From Paraspadella gotoi (Eukaryota; Chaetognatha), in assembly GCA_051294375.1 (NCBI GenBank), contig CM119271.1:13135039-13199038 (forward strand): a stretch of 64,000 nucleotides of DNA, in the 5' to 3' direction. Below the pieces are notes generated by a model that saw only the letters and a list, made by a program, of their open reading frames with translations, ran no database searches and had not been told where the DNA came from. Every line of letters begins with the position of its first letter. The first letter of the stretch is position 1. The position numbers and the translations under genes were made by a program. Positions 1 through 8,771 of the stretch are shown piece after piece.

Positions 1-47
1 ACTTTGATACATTTGCTGGATGGGATCACCCATGTAGGGGTTCACGC
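1..47 (-). CDS. Class XV-like myosin, tail exon (partial, runs off left edge)
   Basis: On the minus strand an acceptor (CAG, 50-48) opens a clean frame that reads GVNPYMGDPIQQMYQS to the window edge. The first codon is completed by the single G left over from the exon ending at 336, so the phase fits. This is the most 3' part of the myosin visible here. No domain can be named from 15 codons; it looks like flexible linker after the first tail module. The assignment rests on strand, splice phase and position. Confidence 0.55.
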
Positions 48-335
48 CTGCTTCACAGTAAGAGGTAACAAAAATATTGTAAATTGTAATATGAAATTGG
101 TTGAACCAATATAGAAAGTAACAATTCACTTAATAAACAATTTAAACATTAAACAAGCTATTTTGCGCCTGACTTTTGAATATGGAGGCCTCCATTCCTC
201 TTACAAGATAATTAACTAATTATGTATATTATATTAAAAATATATTATTCAATTTTGTCTCTGCTAGTTATTTTTTTGGATTTTTATCTCTTCATTTCTT
301 GTTATAATTTGCGAGACATACAACTATTTTCTCAC

Positions 336-681
336 CAGCTTTTCCAGCTGCGCTTCCGAACGGCACCAAGTTGAAGGAAGGTTGGAACCCGGAACTCACG
401 ATGTTGGTGTTGTTGTTGCTGCGCATGAAGTCGATCGTCGACGTCGTCATTATCGGAGGCGGAAACGAAGCAGACGACGACGGCTTCAAATCGGCGTCAG
501 CCTCGCATTCCGACCCAGTCCTGCCCCGCTCCTCCGACAAAGTCCTGCCACGCTCCTCCGACCCAGTCTTGCCCCGCTCCTCCGACCCAGTCTTGCCCCG
601 CTCCTCCGACCCAGTCTTGCCCCGCTCCTCAGATCCTAGACCCTTCAAAGTCTTGGCGAGCGTCGCGGGATCAATGACGAC
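336..681 (-). CDS. Class XV-like myosin tail exon with GSEERGKT repeats
   Basis: A minus-strand exon runs from an acceptor (ttcaacag at 689-682) to a donor (GTGAGA at 335). It starts in phase 0 with VVIDPATLAKTLKG, which directly continues the exon ending at 907. The centre holds about five tandem 8-residue units of the type GSEERGKT or GSEERGRT. After that comes a Pro/Ser/Asn-rich stretch (FPPPIMTTST, NNNTNIVSS). In MyTH4 myosins this kind of low-complexity segment links the first tail module to the next. No catalytic motif is present. The exon assignment is well supported by splice signals and phase; the function of the linker is not known. Confidence 0.7.
512..631. repeat. 24-bp coding minisatellite
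   Basis: Five near-identical 24-bp units of the type gacccagtcttgccccgctc plus ctcc lie inside the myosin exon at 681-336. Because 24 is a multiple of three, copy-number change keeps the reading frame and adds or removes GSEERGKT units. Confidence 0.85.
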
Positions 682-906
682 CTGTTGAAAGTTCTTTAAT
701 CTCATTTGCATATAGTAGTAAATTTTTTTAAAGTGTATTAGGTCTATTCTCTGTGTAATATGCGGCTTTTTTTTAGGTTTTAGAGCGTTTATTTATATTG
801 TTTATTAGACTAAACGATTTATTGATATTTTTTTTTATATTTTGTTAATTGATTTTAATGATTGAGACATAGAGAGTTTAATTCTAAACCCCTTATCAGT
901 TATCAC

Positions 907-1327
907 CTTGTCGACGTCTCTCAAGGCGATCTCGAAGACGCGGTCGACGAACCCATCCAGACTCTCGCCGGAATTCGTCGTCGTCGTCATCTTCGGCGTC
1001 ACTCCGTGGTAGCGTTGATTCAGCGCCGACGTCCGCGAGAGACTCAAGTTCCTTTCTCCAGAGGGCGTTGCAGAATGGAGAGAAGACGCCGCGACGATGT
1101 CGACGAGAGGGGCGCCGGAATCCGTGGCGGGGCACCCGACGGCGTCGAAAACGAAACCGTCGCCGAGAAGCTCGAAACCGACGCCTCCGCTGCTGCCGCC
1201 GACCTCCTCGAACGACAGGCTCCACCCGCATCTTTCGGCTTCGGGGATGTCGGCCAATCCGCCCAAAGCTGCCGCCGCCAACTTGGACGCCGTCGTCCAC
1301 GAATCGACTTCGCAGGCGATCGTCTCC
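907..1327 (-). CDS. Class XV-like myosin tail exon (post-MyTH4 module)
   Basis: A minus-strand frame of about 140 codons starts near 1327 (acceptor within gggagaggg, exact AG ambiguous) and ends at a donor after GACAAG (GTGATA at 906). It reads ETIACEVDSWTTASKLAAAAL, then GWSLSFEEVGG, GDGFVFDAVG, and near its end SLDGFVDRVFEIALRD. The order (CEVDSWTT, then GWS, then FVFDAV, then FVDxxF) is what I know of the segment following the first MyTH4 domain in class XV and VII myosins. It joins the exon at 681 in phase 0. The open frames on the plus strand here are shadows. Confidence 0.7.
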
Positions 1328-1460
1328 CTCTCCCGATAAAATCCGACCTAAGGTAAATTTCTTTTAGCTTTTTATTATTGAAAATAAGATATATTTATAG
1401 GATGAATGAATAGTTAAAAAGTAATAAATGATTATCAAAATGCCTTTAAATTAAAAAANN

Positions 1461-1506
1461 NNNNNNNNNNNNNNNNNNNNNNNCCCGCTGACCGAGATGC
1501 GAAAGG

Positions 1507-1572
<66 letters not shown>

Positions 1573-1756
1573 TTCGAGGATTCAGGCAGCCTGGCGGGGA
1601 TTCATGTCAGTAGGAGGATTAATGCCTGGCGATGAGGGATCAGCCGACCTGGCGGGTATTCTGGTCAGGTGATTGAGGGGTCAGGGGAGTGAGAGAATCC
1701 ATAGATAATAGAGATTTTAGGGCCGCGACGAATTTTTTTCTTTTTTTTTTTTTTTT

Positions 1757-1813
<57 letters not shown>

Positions 1814-1847
1814 TTTTTTTTTTTTTTTTTTTTTTTTTTTTCTTTTT

Positions 1848-1900
<53 letters not shown>

Positions 1901-1915
1901 TATTTTTTTTTTTTT
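1461..1915. repeat. N gap, 62-bp poly-C run and ~180-bp poly-T run
   Basis: An N gap at 1461-1483 is followed by an uninterrupted C run (1511-1572) and, after a short remnant of the first lever-arm exon, a T-rich run (about 1733-1915). In the other copy (6140-6165) the flanking sequence is continuous (gccgcctgacgaattgtggc), so the T run is an insertion or artefact of this copy. Confidence 0.8.
1573..1611 (+). pseudogene. Remnant of myosin IQ1 exon (copy A)
   Basis: The sequence gaggattcaggcagcctggc and what follows matches the 3' end of the lever-arm exon at 5970-6006 (RIQAAWRGF). It is cut off on the left by the poly-C run and carries a one-base loss before the donor. It marks the start of the plus-strand copy of the lever-arm to MyTH4 segment, which continues to 3578. 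Confidence 0.6.
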
Positions 1916-2058
1916 AAGCCTACATATTGGCTCGAACAATTTCACATGAAGAAAATGGTATCTTCGTGAGAAAGATTTCTTTTAAAATATCTGATTTTAC
2001 TTTCAATTTTCGCTCGACTCTTTCTCTCACTCGCCCTTAAATTTCTCGGACCAATCAG

Positions 2059-2174
2059 AGAGCGTTTCCATCGCCTCGTGACGTCAGCGATCGTCATCCC
2101 AAAAGAATTTCCGCGCTTTCGTCAGCGACGGTCGTTTCACGCTCAACGAAATGCGCGATACGAATTCAGTCGAG
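2059..2174 (+). CDS. Myosin IQ2 exon, copy A
   Basis: Acceptor (caatcag) and donor (cgag|gtaaat) frame an exon equivalent to 6280-6395. The intended reading is KRFHRLVTSAIVIQKNFRAF, a calmodulin/light-chain-binding IQ motif. A second IQ motif (AIRIQSR) starts at the 3' end and is completed by WRMIMKK in the next exon. This copy has an extra C in the catccc run and lacks a G present in the other copy, so its frame is broken locally. The orientation is plus, opposite to the rest of the gene. Confidence 0.65.
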
Positions 2175-2348
2175 GTAAATATTGATTAATTAATTATTGA
2201 TAAAATTATATTAAATTTTATAACTATTAAATTGAATTAAATTAATAATTGAATTAATAAATGATTTTAAAATAAATAATCTAAATTCTCGATTAGCATC
2301 GTGTTGTCCTTTTGTTTCTTCGTCACTATTTTTGTTTTTGCTCAACAG

Positions 2349-2780
2349 ATGGCGCATGATCATGAAGAAGCGCCTATACAGGAGTTGAAGGAACGCAACG
2401 CCGGAAGGCGGAACCGCGACCCAACGCGCTCAAGTCGGGTTTGAGAATGTTGAATCCGAGAAGATATTTTCCATCTCCATGGCGACGGATAGAAGACGAG
2501 ACGACGAGACGAAGACGACGACACGACGATACGGACGAGGCACTCATCCTCCTCCTCCTCTCCTCTCTCGCCTTCGACCGACCAAATTCTGTCTCCGACG
2601 TCGCGACGGCGTCCAACCGCTTCGTCTCTTGGACGTCTCCCTTCCGCCGGATTTCGAAGCGTCAGCGTCTCCAGCGGCGCCTGGCCATGCCAATTACGGC
2701 GCCGGCCACGCCAGCGCGCGCCGTCCACGCCAACGCTGCGGCGCCGCCCACTCTGAGCTTCGTCGAAAACATATTGCAAA
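2349..2780 (+). CDS. Myosin IQ3 and post-IQ linker exon, copy A
   Basis: The exon opens after tgctcaacag with WRMIMKKRLY, completing IQ motif AIRIQSR-WRMIMKKRLY across the splice junction. A basic stretch (KERNAGRR), an acidic or proline-rich linker and LLDVSLPPDFEA follow. The last segment resembles the LxVPxELxxLL element that follows the lever arm in class XV myosins. The exon probably ends at a GTAATT donor at 2781. Several frames must be combined because of single-base indels, and the exon could contain an unrecognised short intron. A minus-strand copy of the 3' half is at 5800-5644 and a second plus-strand copy of the 5' half at 6563-6835. Confidence 0.5.
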
Positions 2781-3016
2781 GTAATTTTTTTTGTTCAATT
2801 AAATGAGATTTGATCCTTCAATCTTATTTGCATATTGTAGTTTTTTGATTTTTTTTAAAATTTTATTTATCTTCAGTAGAGTTCAAATACTTTTTTAGGA
2901 AATATTATTGTAACAGAGTGATTCTAGCGACTTTCATTTTCACAATATTATTTTGAATATTTTAATCGTATTAACCAAGTTTAATTTAATTTTTATTGTA
3001 AACTAATCTCTACAAG

Positions 3017-3185
3017 AACCGCGATCCTGACGCGGAGGAGAGAGTTCGATTGTCGAAGTTGCTTGTGGATGTGAGTCGGACGGAGGGTTGGGGAGACCCG
3101 ACGCCAGAGGGAGATCGTCCGGTTGGGTTCCTGCAATGTCTCGTCAGAGACGAGATCTTCAAGCTCATCTGCGACAGGATTAAAG
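3017..3185 (+). CDS. Myosin MyTH4 domain, first exon (copy A)
   Basis: After acceptor ctctacaag the exon reads NRDPDAEERVRLSKLLVDV and ends RDEIFKLICDRIK before donor GTGAAT. The L-(R)DEI-x-x-x-ICDxxx motif is the hallmark of MyTH4 domains, the tail module that binds microtubules or cargo together with FERM. The middle differs from copy B by small indels. Copy B (5394-5223, minus) gives the better frame there. Confidence 0.7.
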
Positions 3186-3336
3186 GTGAATTCGTGAGAG
3201 GGGGGGGGTTTAAAAGTTGGAGTTGGGAATTTACTCTCTCTCTGCTCTCTCTCTCTGCTCTCTCTCTCTTTCCCAATCTATCTACCTCCCTCCCTCCCCT
3301 CCCATCTCCCACCTCCCCCCCGTCGCGAATCCATAG

Positions 3337-3578
3337 CCACCGCCTCTGGGAATTGCTCGCCCAGTGCTGCTCCTCCTTCTCCCCTTCCTCTTCCTCCCTC
3401 AAACGAGTCTTCAAGTTCGTCAGCGACTTCGCTCCGGAAAAGATCTCCTCAAAGCATCCTTCAGAGGAAGTTGCTGCAGTGCGTCGACGAAGGAGTTGAC
3501 GCCGAACGCAGCCGCCGACGCCCGTGGAGCGAGATGGAGAGCGAGAGTCTCCGTTCGCGACTCCCGATGTCTTTGGAG
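3337..3578 (+). CDS. Myosin MyTH4 domain, second exon (copy A)
   Basis: The acceptor ccatag is followed by RLWELLAQCCSSFSPS and LKRVFKFVSDFAPEK, the WELLxLCxxxFxPSxxLxxYLxxF core of MyTH4. Next come a ..LLQCVDEGVDAERSRRRP segment and MESESLRSRLPMSLEV, which corresponds to the start of the module after MyTH4 (RxxPPSxxELxA...). The phase matches the first MyTH4 exon (one base carried over). This copy loses frame around the KDLLKSIL region; copy B (5040-4812) is cleaner. Confidence 0.7.
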
Positions 3579-4440
3579 GTCGGATTTGTAGAATTCTTTG
3601 TTTGTTTTGGAAAATGATAAAAATGAAGTAATATATAGAAGCCTTGGATGTTTCATAATATTTTGTGATCATGAAATTTTTTTTTTTTTAAATTTAAGAA
3701 AAAGGGTCATTCAATTCAACTTCAAAATAGGCCAAAATGAGTACAAATTCAGAAAGCTGAGCTCCTGGCGATTTCAAAATGTATCACTTAAACATTGATG
3801 CATTCTACCCCATTTATATCGTTTTAATTATAAATAAAATAAAAGAAACCTATTGAAGAGTTGCAGTCAAACGAAAGCCAATCCATCTGATATTTTTTAT
3901 GAATTTTATGACTGAATCAAAATGTAATAGAGAGACATTTTTAAATTTCAACTTGTATCCTGAAATGAAACGTTTTAAACTTTAACCCTGAATTCTTCTA
4001 ACTGGAACGCGTTTACAAAATGTCTTTCTATTACATTTTACAAATGTTTTAATATTGCTAATCAATTTAATTCATATTAGCAGTCGTTAGGCTGCAACTC
4101 TTCAATTCAGTTAGATTCATTGTAGCTCGAATTCTTACCACTATTAACTGAAGATTTTGTTCATGACGGAAACAATAGAGTAACGAGATTAATTGTTTAA
4201 TTCTCCCTTCTAAACTATCCATACCGTGTTTTAACTTCTTACCTAGAATTTTAACAACCAGATTGAAAACAAATCTTAAAAAATGTGCTTACCCATTTAA
4301 CTAACAATTTGTTATTTACCATTAAAAAAAATGATGAAAACAGAATGAACACAATAAATAAGAACTTATTTTTTGTGATTACTGATGACTATAATGTATT
4401 TCTCGATATATTAGCTCTAACACATCAATGATACGTATGT
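3579..4440. other. AT-rich non-coding stretch
   Basis: There is no open frame with recognisable content, only AT-rich sequence with scattered short homopolymers. It separates the plus-strand myosin copy from the minus-strand fragments and probably represents intron sequence. Confidence 0.5.
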
Positions 4441-4461
4441 TATGCTGAATGACCTTTCCTC

Positions 4462-4542
4462 TCTGCTCCAACTTCTTCTCCAGCGCCTCTCGCATGAAGA
4501 TCCGACTCGCGCCCAGTTGGAACTGCCCGTCCGCGGAAGGAC
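4462..4542 (-). pseudogene. Fragment of myosin lever-arm exon
   Basis: The minus strand reads, after acceptor cctctcag, the segment GQFQLGASRIFMREALEKKL, the end of the converter and start of the lever arm. The sequence breaks off after EQ, where the other copy (5854-6006) continues to the IQ motif. A one-base loss in the ccgcgg run shifts the first codons. This is a truncated duplicate at an assembly or rearrangement junction. Confidence 0.65.
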
Positions 4543-4649
4543 CTGAGAGGCGACGAAGAGGGCGTTGGTGGTAATTGGATCATTGCAATCGTGCGTTGGC
4601 ATGGGAACGATTATCAGTTTATTGTTGAAGTGACTACATTGTTTAAACT

Positions 4650-4800
4650 CCTTTTTCGTAGCCATGGATCGGGTCCTGTGCCCTCCGGGCACGCAAGGCT
4701 GTTTTACAGCCGTCCTCACGCTTCGCGTAATAGGAAATATGTATTGGGTAGGGACTGAGGATTGAACCCGATACTTGTTGAGTCGTTGACTTTACTAAAT
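4650..4800 (-). repeat. Possible tRNA-derived SINE fragment
   Basis: Read on the minus strand the segment holds GGGTTCAATCC, which resembles a pol III B box. It is followed by a GC-rich stretch with a complementary CCCGGAGGGCAC element. A clear A box is not seen before the N gap at 4802-4811. Weak call. Confidence 0.3.
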
Positions 4801-4811
4801 GNNNNNNNNNN

Positions 4812-5040
4812 AGTCGCGAACGGAGACTCTCGCTCTCCATCTCGCTCCACGGGCGTCGGCGGCTGCGTTCGGCGTCAACTCCTTCGTCGACGCACTGCAG
4901 CAACTTCCTCTGAAGGATGCTCTTGAGGAGATCTTTCTCCGGAGCGAAGTCGCTGACGAACTTGAAGACTCGTTTGAGGGAGGAAGAGGAAGGGGAGAAG
5001 GAGGAGCAGCACTGGGCGAGCAATTCCCAGAGGCGGGTGG
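4812..5040 (-). CDS. Myosin MyTH4 domain, second exon (copy B)
   Basis: This is the reverse-complement counterpart of 3337-3578. It reads RLWELLAQCCSSFSPS, VFKFVSDFAPE and LLQCVDEGVDAERSRRRP, and ends MESESLRSR at the N gap. The starting codon is completed by the G left from 5223. The order and strand agree with the minus-strand gene. Confidence 0.75.
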
Positions 5041-5109
5041 CTATGGATTCGCGACGGGGAAGGGAGGCTGGGAGATGGGAGGGGAGGGAGGGAGGTAGAT
5101 AGATTGGGA

Positions 5110-5120
5110 AAGAGAGAGAG

Positions 5121-5161
<41 letters not shown>

Positions 5162-5172
5162 CAGAGAGAGAG
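5110..5172. repeat. GA microsatellite in MyTH4 intron
   Basis: A near-perfect (GA)n run lies between the two MyTH4 exons; on the coding strand it is a CT-rich tract. The equivalent tract in copy A is at 3235-3300 and has a different length. Confidence 0.8.
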
Positions 5173-5222
5173 TAAATTCCCAACTCCAACTTTTAAACTC
5201 CCCCCACCCTCCACGAATTCAC

Positions 5223-5394
5223 CTTTAATCCGGTCGCAGATGAGCATGAAGATCTCGTCTCTCGACGAGACATTGCAGGAACCCAACCGGACGATCTCCT
5301 CTCTGGCGTCGGGTCTCCCCAACCCTCCGTCCGACTCCACATCCACAAGCAACTTCGACAATCGAACTCTCTCCTCCGCGTCAGGATCGCGGTT
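5223..5394 (-). CDS. Myosin MyTH4 domain, first exon (copy B)
   Basis: Minus-strand exon from acceptor tctctacaag to donor GTGAAT. It reads NRDPDAEERVRLSKLLVDVE, then GRPDAREEIVRL, then SSRDEIFMLICDRIK. The EEIVxL and RDEIxxxICDxI elements place it in the N-terminal half of a MyTH4 domain. It joins the exon starting at 5040 in phase. Confidence 0.75.
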
Positions 5395-5643
5395 CTTGTA
5401 GAGATTAGTTTACAATAAAAATTACAATTAAACTTGGTTAATACGATTAAAAATATTCAAAATAATATTGTGAAAATGAAAGTCGGCTAGAATCACTCTG
5501 TTACAATAATATTCCCTAAAAAGTATTTAAAACTCTACTGAAGAATAACTAAAAAATAATTTATTTTATAAATTAAAATAGTACAATATGCAAATAAGAT
5601 TGAAGGATCAAATCTCATTCAAATTAAACTAAAAAAAAATTAC

Positions 5644-5800
5644 TTTGCAATATGTTTTCGACGAAGTTCCAGAATGGGCGACGCCGCAGTTAGCGTGGCC
5701 GACGCCGCAGCTGGCGTGGCCGGCGCCGTAATTGGCATGGCCGGCGCCGCTGGAGACGCTGACGGCTTCGAAATCCGGCGGAAGGGAGACGTCCAAGAGA
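5644..5800 (-). CDS. Myosin post-IQ linker, 3' half (copy B)
   Basis: Reverse complement of 2620-2780. The minus strand reads LLDVSLPPDFEA followed by a degenerate repeat rich in Ala, Gly and Pro (about 21-bp units of the gcgtggccggcgccg type), ending before GTAATT. The right side is cut by an N gap (5801-5825). The frame is uncertain inside the repeat. Confidence 0.45.
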
Positions 5801-5853
5801 NNNNNNNNNNNNNNNNNNNNNNNNNGGGGGAAAGAGATTCGTCGCCTCTCCAG

Positions 5854-6006
5854 GTCCTTCCGCGGGACGGGCAGTTTCCAAAACTGGGCGCGAGTCGGAT
5901 CTTCATGCGAGAGGCGCTGGAGAAGAAGTTGGAGCAAGACGCGGTCGACGAAGATGCGGAAAGGGGCCACGAGGATTCAGGCCGCCTGGCGGGGATTCAT
6001 CGTCAG
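5854..6006 (+). CDS. Myosin lever-arm exon with IQ1 (copy B, inverted relative to gene)
   Basis: After acceptor cctctccag the plus strand encodes VLPRDGQFQLGASRIFMREA, LEKKLEQ, then KGATRIQAAWRGFIVR before donor GTGAGG. RIQAAWRGFIVR is a textbook IQ motif (IQxxxRGxxxR), where a calmodulin-type light chain binds. LGASRIFMREALEKKLE is the conserved end of the myosin converter. Two small indels (tttccaaaac, gagcaagac) break the frame in this copy. The copy is on the plus strand between minus-strand pieces, so its orientation is probably an assembly error or an inversion. Confidence 0.75.
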
Positions 6007-6279
6007 GTGAGGAAAGAATAATCGCCTGGCGATGAGGGGATTCATGCCGCCTGGCGGGTAATTTATCGTCAGGTGATTAAGGGAGTCAGGCGGCGTGAAA
6101 AGTAAAAAAATGCATTTATGGTAAAAACAAAAGAGATTTTAGGGCCGCCTGACGAATTGTGGCTCGAAAATTTCACTGAAAGAAAATGGTATCTTTCGTG
6201 AGAAAAATTAAATTTGATTTTTTTCCAATTTCGCTCGACTCTTCTCTCACATCGCCCTTAAATTTCTCGGACCAATCAG

Positions 6280-6395
6280 AAAGCGTTTCCATCGCCTCGT
6301 GACGTCAGCGATCGTCATCCAAAAGAATTTCCGCGCTTTCGTCAGCGACGGTCGTTTCACGCTCAACGAGAATGCGCGATACGAATTCAGTCGAG
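6280..6395 (+). CDS. Myosin IQ2 exon (copy B)
   Basis: Joined in phase to the exon ending at 6006 it reads KRFHRLVTSAIVIQKNFRAF. After a one-base phase change near ctcaacgag it gives AIRIQSR at the donor, the first half of IQ3. AIVIQKNFRAF and AIRIQSR-WRMIMKK are both canonical IQ cores, so the lever arm carries at least three IQ motifs. Confidence 0.65.
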
Positions 6396-6562
6396 GTAAC
6401 AATTATTAATTAATTATTGATAAAAATTTAATAATAATTTACACTATTAAAAATTGAATTAAAATTGAAATTAAATGATTTTAAAAATAAATAATCAAAT
6501 TCTCTATTAGCATTGTGTTGTCCTTTTGTTTCTTTGTCACTATTTTTGTTTTTGCTCAACAG

Positions 6563-6835
6563 ATGGCGCATGATCATGAAGAAGGCCTTAACGAGAATTG
6601 AAGGAACGCAACGCCGGAAGGCGGAACCGCGACACCAACGCGCTCAAGTCGGGTTTGAGAATGTTGAATCCGAGGAAGATATATTCCATCTCCATGGCGA
6701 CGGATAGGAAGACGGAGACGACGAAGAACGACGACAACGACGACGACAAACGCCACTCATCCTCCTCTTCTCTCCTCCTCGCCGTCGACCGACCAAATTC
6801 TGTCTCCGACGTCGCGACGGCGTCCAACCGCTTCG
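6563..6835 (+). CDS. Myosin IQ3 and linker exon (copy B, truncated)
   Basis: It opens with WRMIMKKA, then the basic KERNAGRRNRDTNALKS segment. At 6836 the sequence switches abruptly to the reverse complement of the IQ1 exon, so the copy is chimeric. Compared with 2349-2620 it carries numerous single-base differences. Confidence 0.5.
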
Positions 6836-6837
6836 GG

Positions 6838-6918
6838 CCTGAATCCTCGTGGCCCCTTTCCGCATCTTCGTCGAGCGGGTCTGCTCCAACTTCTTCTCCA
6901 GCGCCTCTCGCATGAAGA
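6838..6918 (-). pseudogene. Fragment of myosin lever-arm/IQ1 exon next to gap
   Basis: The minus strand reads FMREALEKKLEQTRSTKMRK and then GATRIQA before the chimeric joint at 6836. This is the best-preserved reading of the segment between converter and IQ1. It abuts the N gap at 6919-7276. Confidence 0.65.
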
Positions 6919-7276
6919 NNNNNNNNNNNNNNNNNNNNNNNNNNNNNNNNNNNNNNNNNNNNNNNNNNNNNNNNNNNNNNNNNNNNNNNNNNNNNNNNNN
7001 NNNNNNNNNNNNNNNNNNNNNNNNNNNNNNNNNNNNNNNNNNNNNNNNNNNNNNNNNNNNNNNNNNNNNNNNNNNNNNNNNNNNNNNNNNNNNNNNNNNN
7101 NNNNNNNNNNNNNNNNNNNNNNNNNNNNNNNNNNNNNNNNNNNNNNNNNNNNNNNNNNNNNNNNNNNNNNNNNNNNNNNNNNNNNNNNNNNNNNNNNNNN
7201 NNNNNNNNNNNNNNNNNNNNNNNNNNNNNNNNNNNNNNNNNNNNNNNNNNNNNNNNNNNNNNNNNNNNNNNNNNNN
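6919..7276. other. Assembly gap
   Basis: 358 undetermined bases inside the myosin gene between the converter exon and lever-arm sequence. Confidence 0.99.
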
Positions 7277-7388
7277 ACTAAATGACCCATCGGGACAAAC
7301 CGGAAAAATTCCCGGTCGGTATATCATTTATGAATTAGAATTAATTAAATAATAATTAACTTTTTCACGATATATGATCTTCGTTTAC

Positions 7389-7552
7389 CTAAACTTTCCA
7401 ATATGGCGAGACACGCTTCCGCTAGCGGCGTCGACGACGACGACGACGTCGCTCCGATAGAGTTGAGCCGTCTCTCTTTCGGAAGGAGACATTTGTAACG
7501 ATCCACCATCGAGATGATCTTCATGCGAATCGGGTAACCGAGTTTGCGGATT
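7389..7552 (-). CDS. Myosin converter exon
   Basis: Acceptor cccttccag on the minus strand opens IRKLGYPIRMKI, SMVDRYKCLLPKERRLN, a Ser run from a gtcgac microsatellite, and LAEACLAILE. IRKxGYPIRxxFxxFxxRYxxL is the invariant start of the myosin converter. The first codon (AGA) is completed by the AG left over from exon B (ending ETIR), so GMLETIR-IRKLGYPIR joins in perfect phase although exon B lies 25 kb away. The 3' phase does not match the visible lever-arm exon, so an indel or a missing piece in the adjacent gap is likely. Confidence 0.88.
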
Positions 7553-7803
7553 CTGGAAGGGGGGAAGGAAAAGGGGTACGGGGTAAGGAAGAGGGGTTAG
7601 AGAGGGGGTGGAGAAGAGATATTGTCAAGTTTCGATTTCAGTCGGGGTATTTCTCGTGATTCGATGCGAGATGCTGTTTGTTGCGCCTCACTAAACAGGG
7701 AGCCTAACATTTGCCGAATTTAGAAACGCATCTTCAACATAATTATGGACTTTAGCTTAATGAATATTATTAACAATAGCGAAGTACGGAGACAGTGAAA
7801 AGA

Positions 7804-7870
<67 letters not shown>

Positions 7871-8700
7871 AGAGAGCAAATCCTTCCATCTGCTGACGAA
7901 AATCCTTCTTCTCTCTCTGCAACTCAATTCCTTCTGAGTAAATTTTCCTTTCGTATCGTTCTGCAGAATTAAAAAGAAAAGTTTTTTTTTCTAGACAAGA
8001 AGAGAATGAGTGGAATCGACGTCGTCGTGTCGTCGTCGTCGTCGTTGTCCGTCGTCGCGTAGTCGGGTCGACGGGATTGTCAGTCGTTGTTGTTATCGTA
8101 GAAGCATTCAATCATCATCATCAATCCATCATGCATCATAATCATCATCATCATCATCATCATCATCACATCATCATCAGTCGTCGTTTGAGAGTCAAAC
8201 CTCGTATCATTCGACCTTTCGTTCTGTTACGTCGGTCAAAAAAGAATTGAAGATGCAGGATCGAGGATTCCGTTTTCGCGATCCTCGTAGAATGAGACGA
8301 GGGGGAGGGGGCGGAGAGGGGAGGAGGAGGAGGAGGAGGAAGAGGATGGAAAGAAGAAGAGGAGAGGAGAAGGAGGAGGAAGAGAGGGGGAAGAGGAGAG
8401 GAAGAGAAGGAAAAGAAAGAAGAGGAAGAGAAAAAAGAGGAAGAAGGAGAATGAGGAGGAGAGGTAGAGGAAGAGAAGGACGAGCAAAAAGAAAAAAACC
8501 GCGACAAACGTTTTTTGCTCCCTTAATTTTTCTCAATTATTTTTCTTTTCACTTTTATTTTCCAAGATTTAACTTTTGTTTTCCACCGTCTCCTCGAATT
8601 CAAAATTCTGTTTTCCTCTATTTAAACGAAACGTCTTTTTTTTTTTTTTTCTAAATTCGAATTATCCCCGCGCGCGATTTCGACTTTCCCCTGCGTTTTC
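7553..8700. repeat. Intronic/intergenic DNA with GA, ATC and purine tracts
   Basis: No gene is seen. The stretch contains a (GA)n run (7806-7876), a cgt/atc triplet region (8020-8175) and a long G/A-rich strand bias (8288-8480). The part from 7681 on is repeated at 13052-14240, where N gaps replace the repetitive cores. It precedes the first exon of the Kunitz/WAP/SOD gene. Confidence 0.7.
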
Positions 8701-8771
8701 CCCCACATCGCGTCGCATCCGTCGCGCGAATGGTGGAACGATTCAAAATGGGCCGCCGATGCGGACGAAGG

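Noticed and set aside
860-1367. Arg-rich plus-strand frames opposite the myosin tail exon
   Set aside because: Antisense of a coding exon with biased codon use; no domain.
1640-1949. Poly-Lys and poly-Phe open frames
   Set aside because: Pure products of the poly-T run.
8207-8536. Long Ser/Leu/Phe-rich and Arg/Glu-rich open frames
   Set aside because: They follow from a purine-rich strand; composition is monotonous, no splice context, and the other copy is replaced by N.
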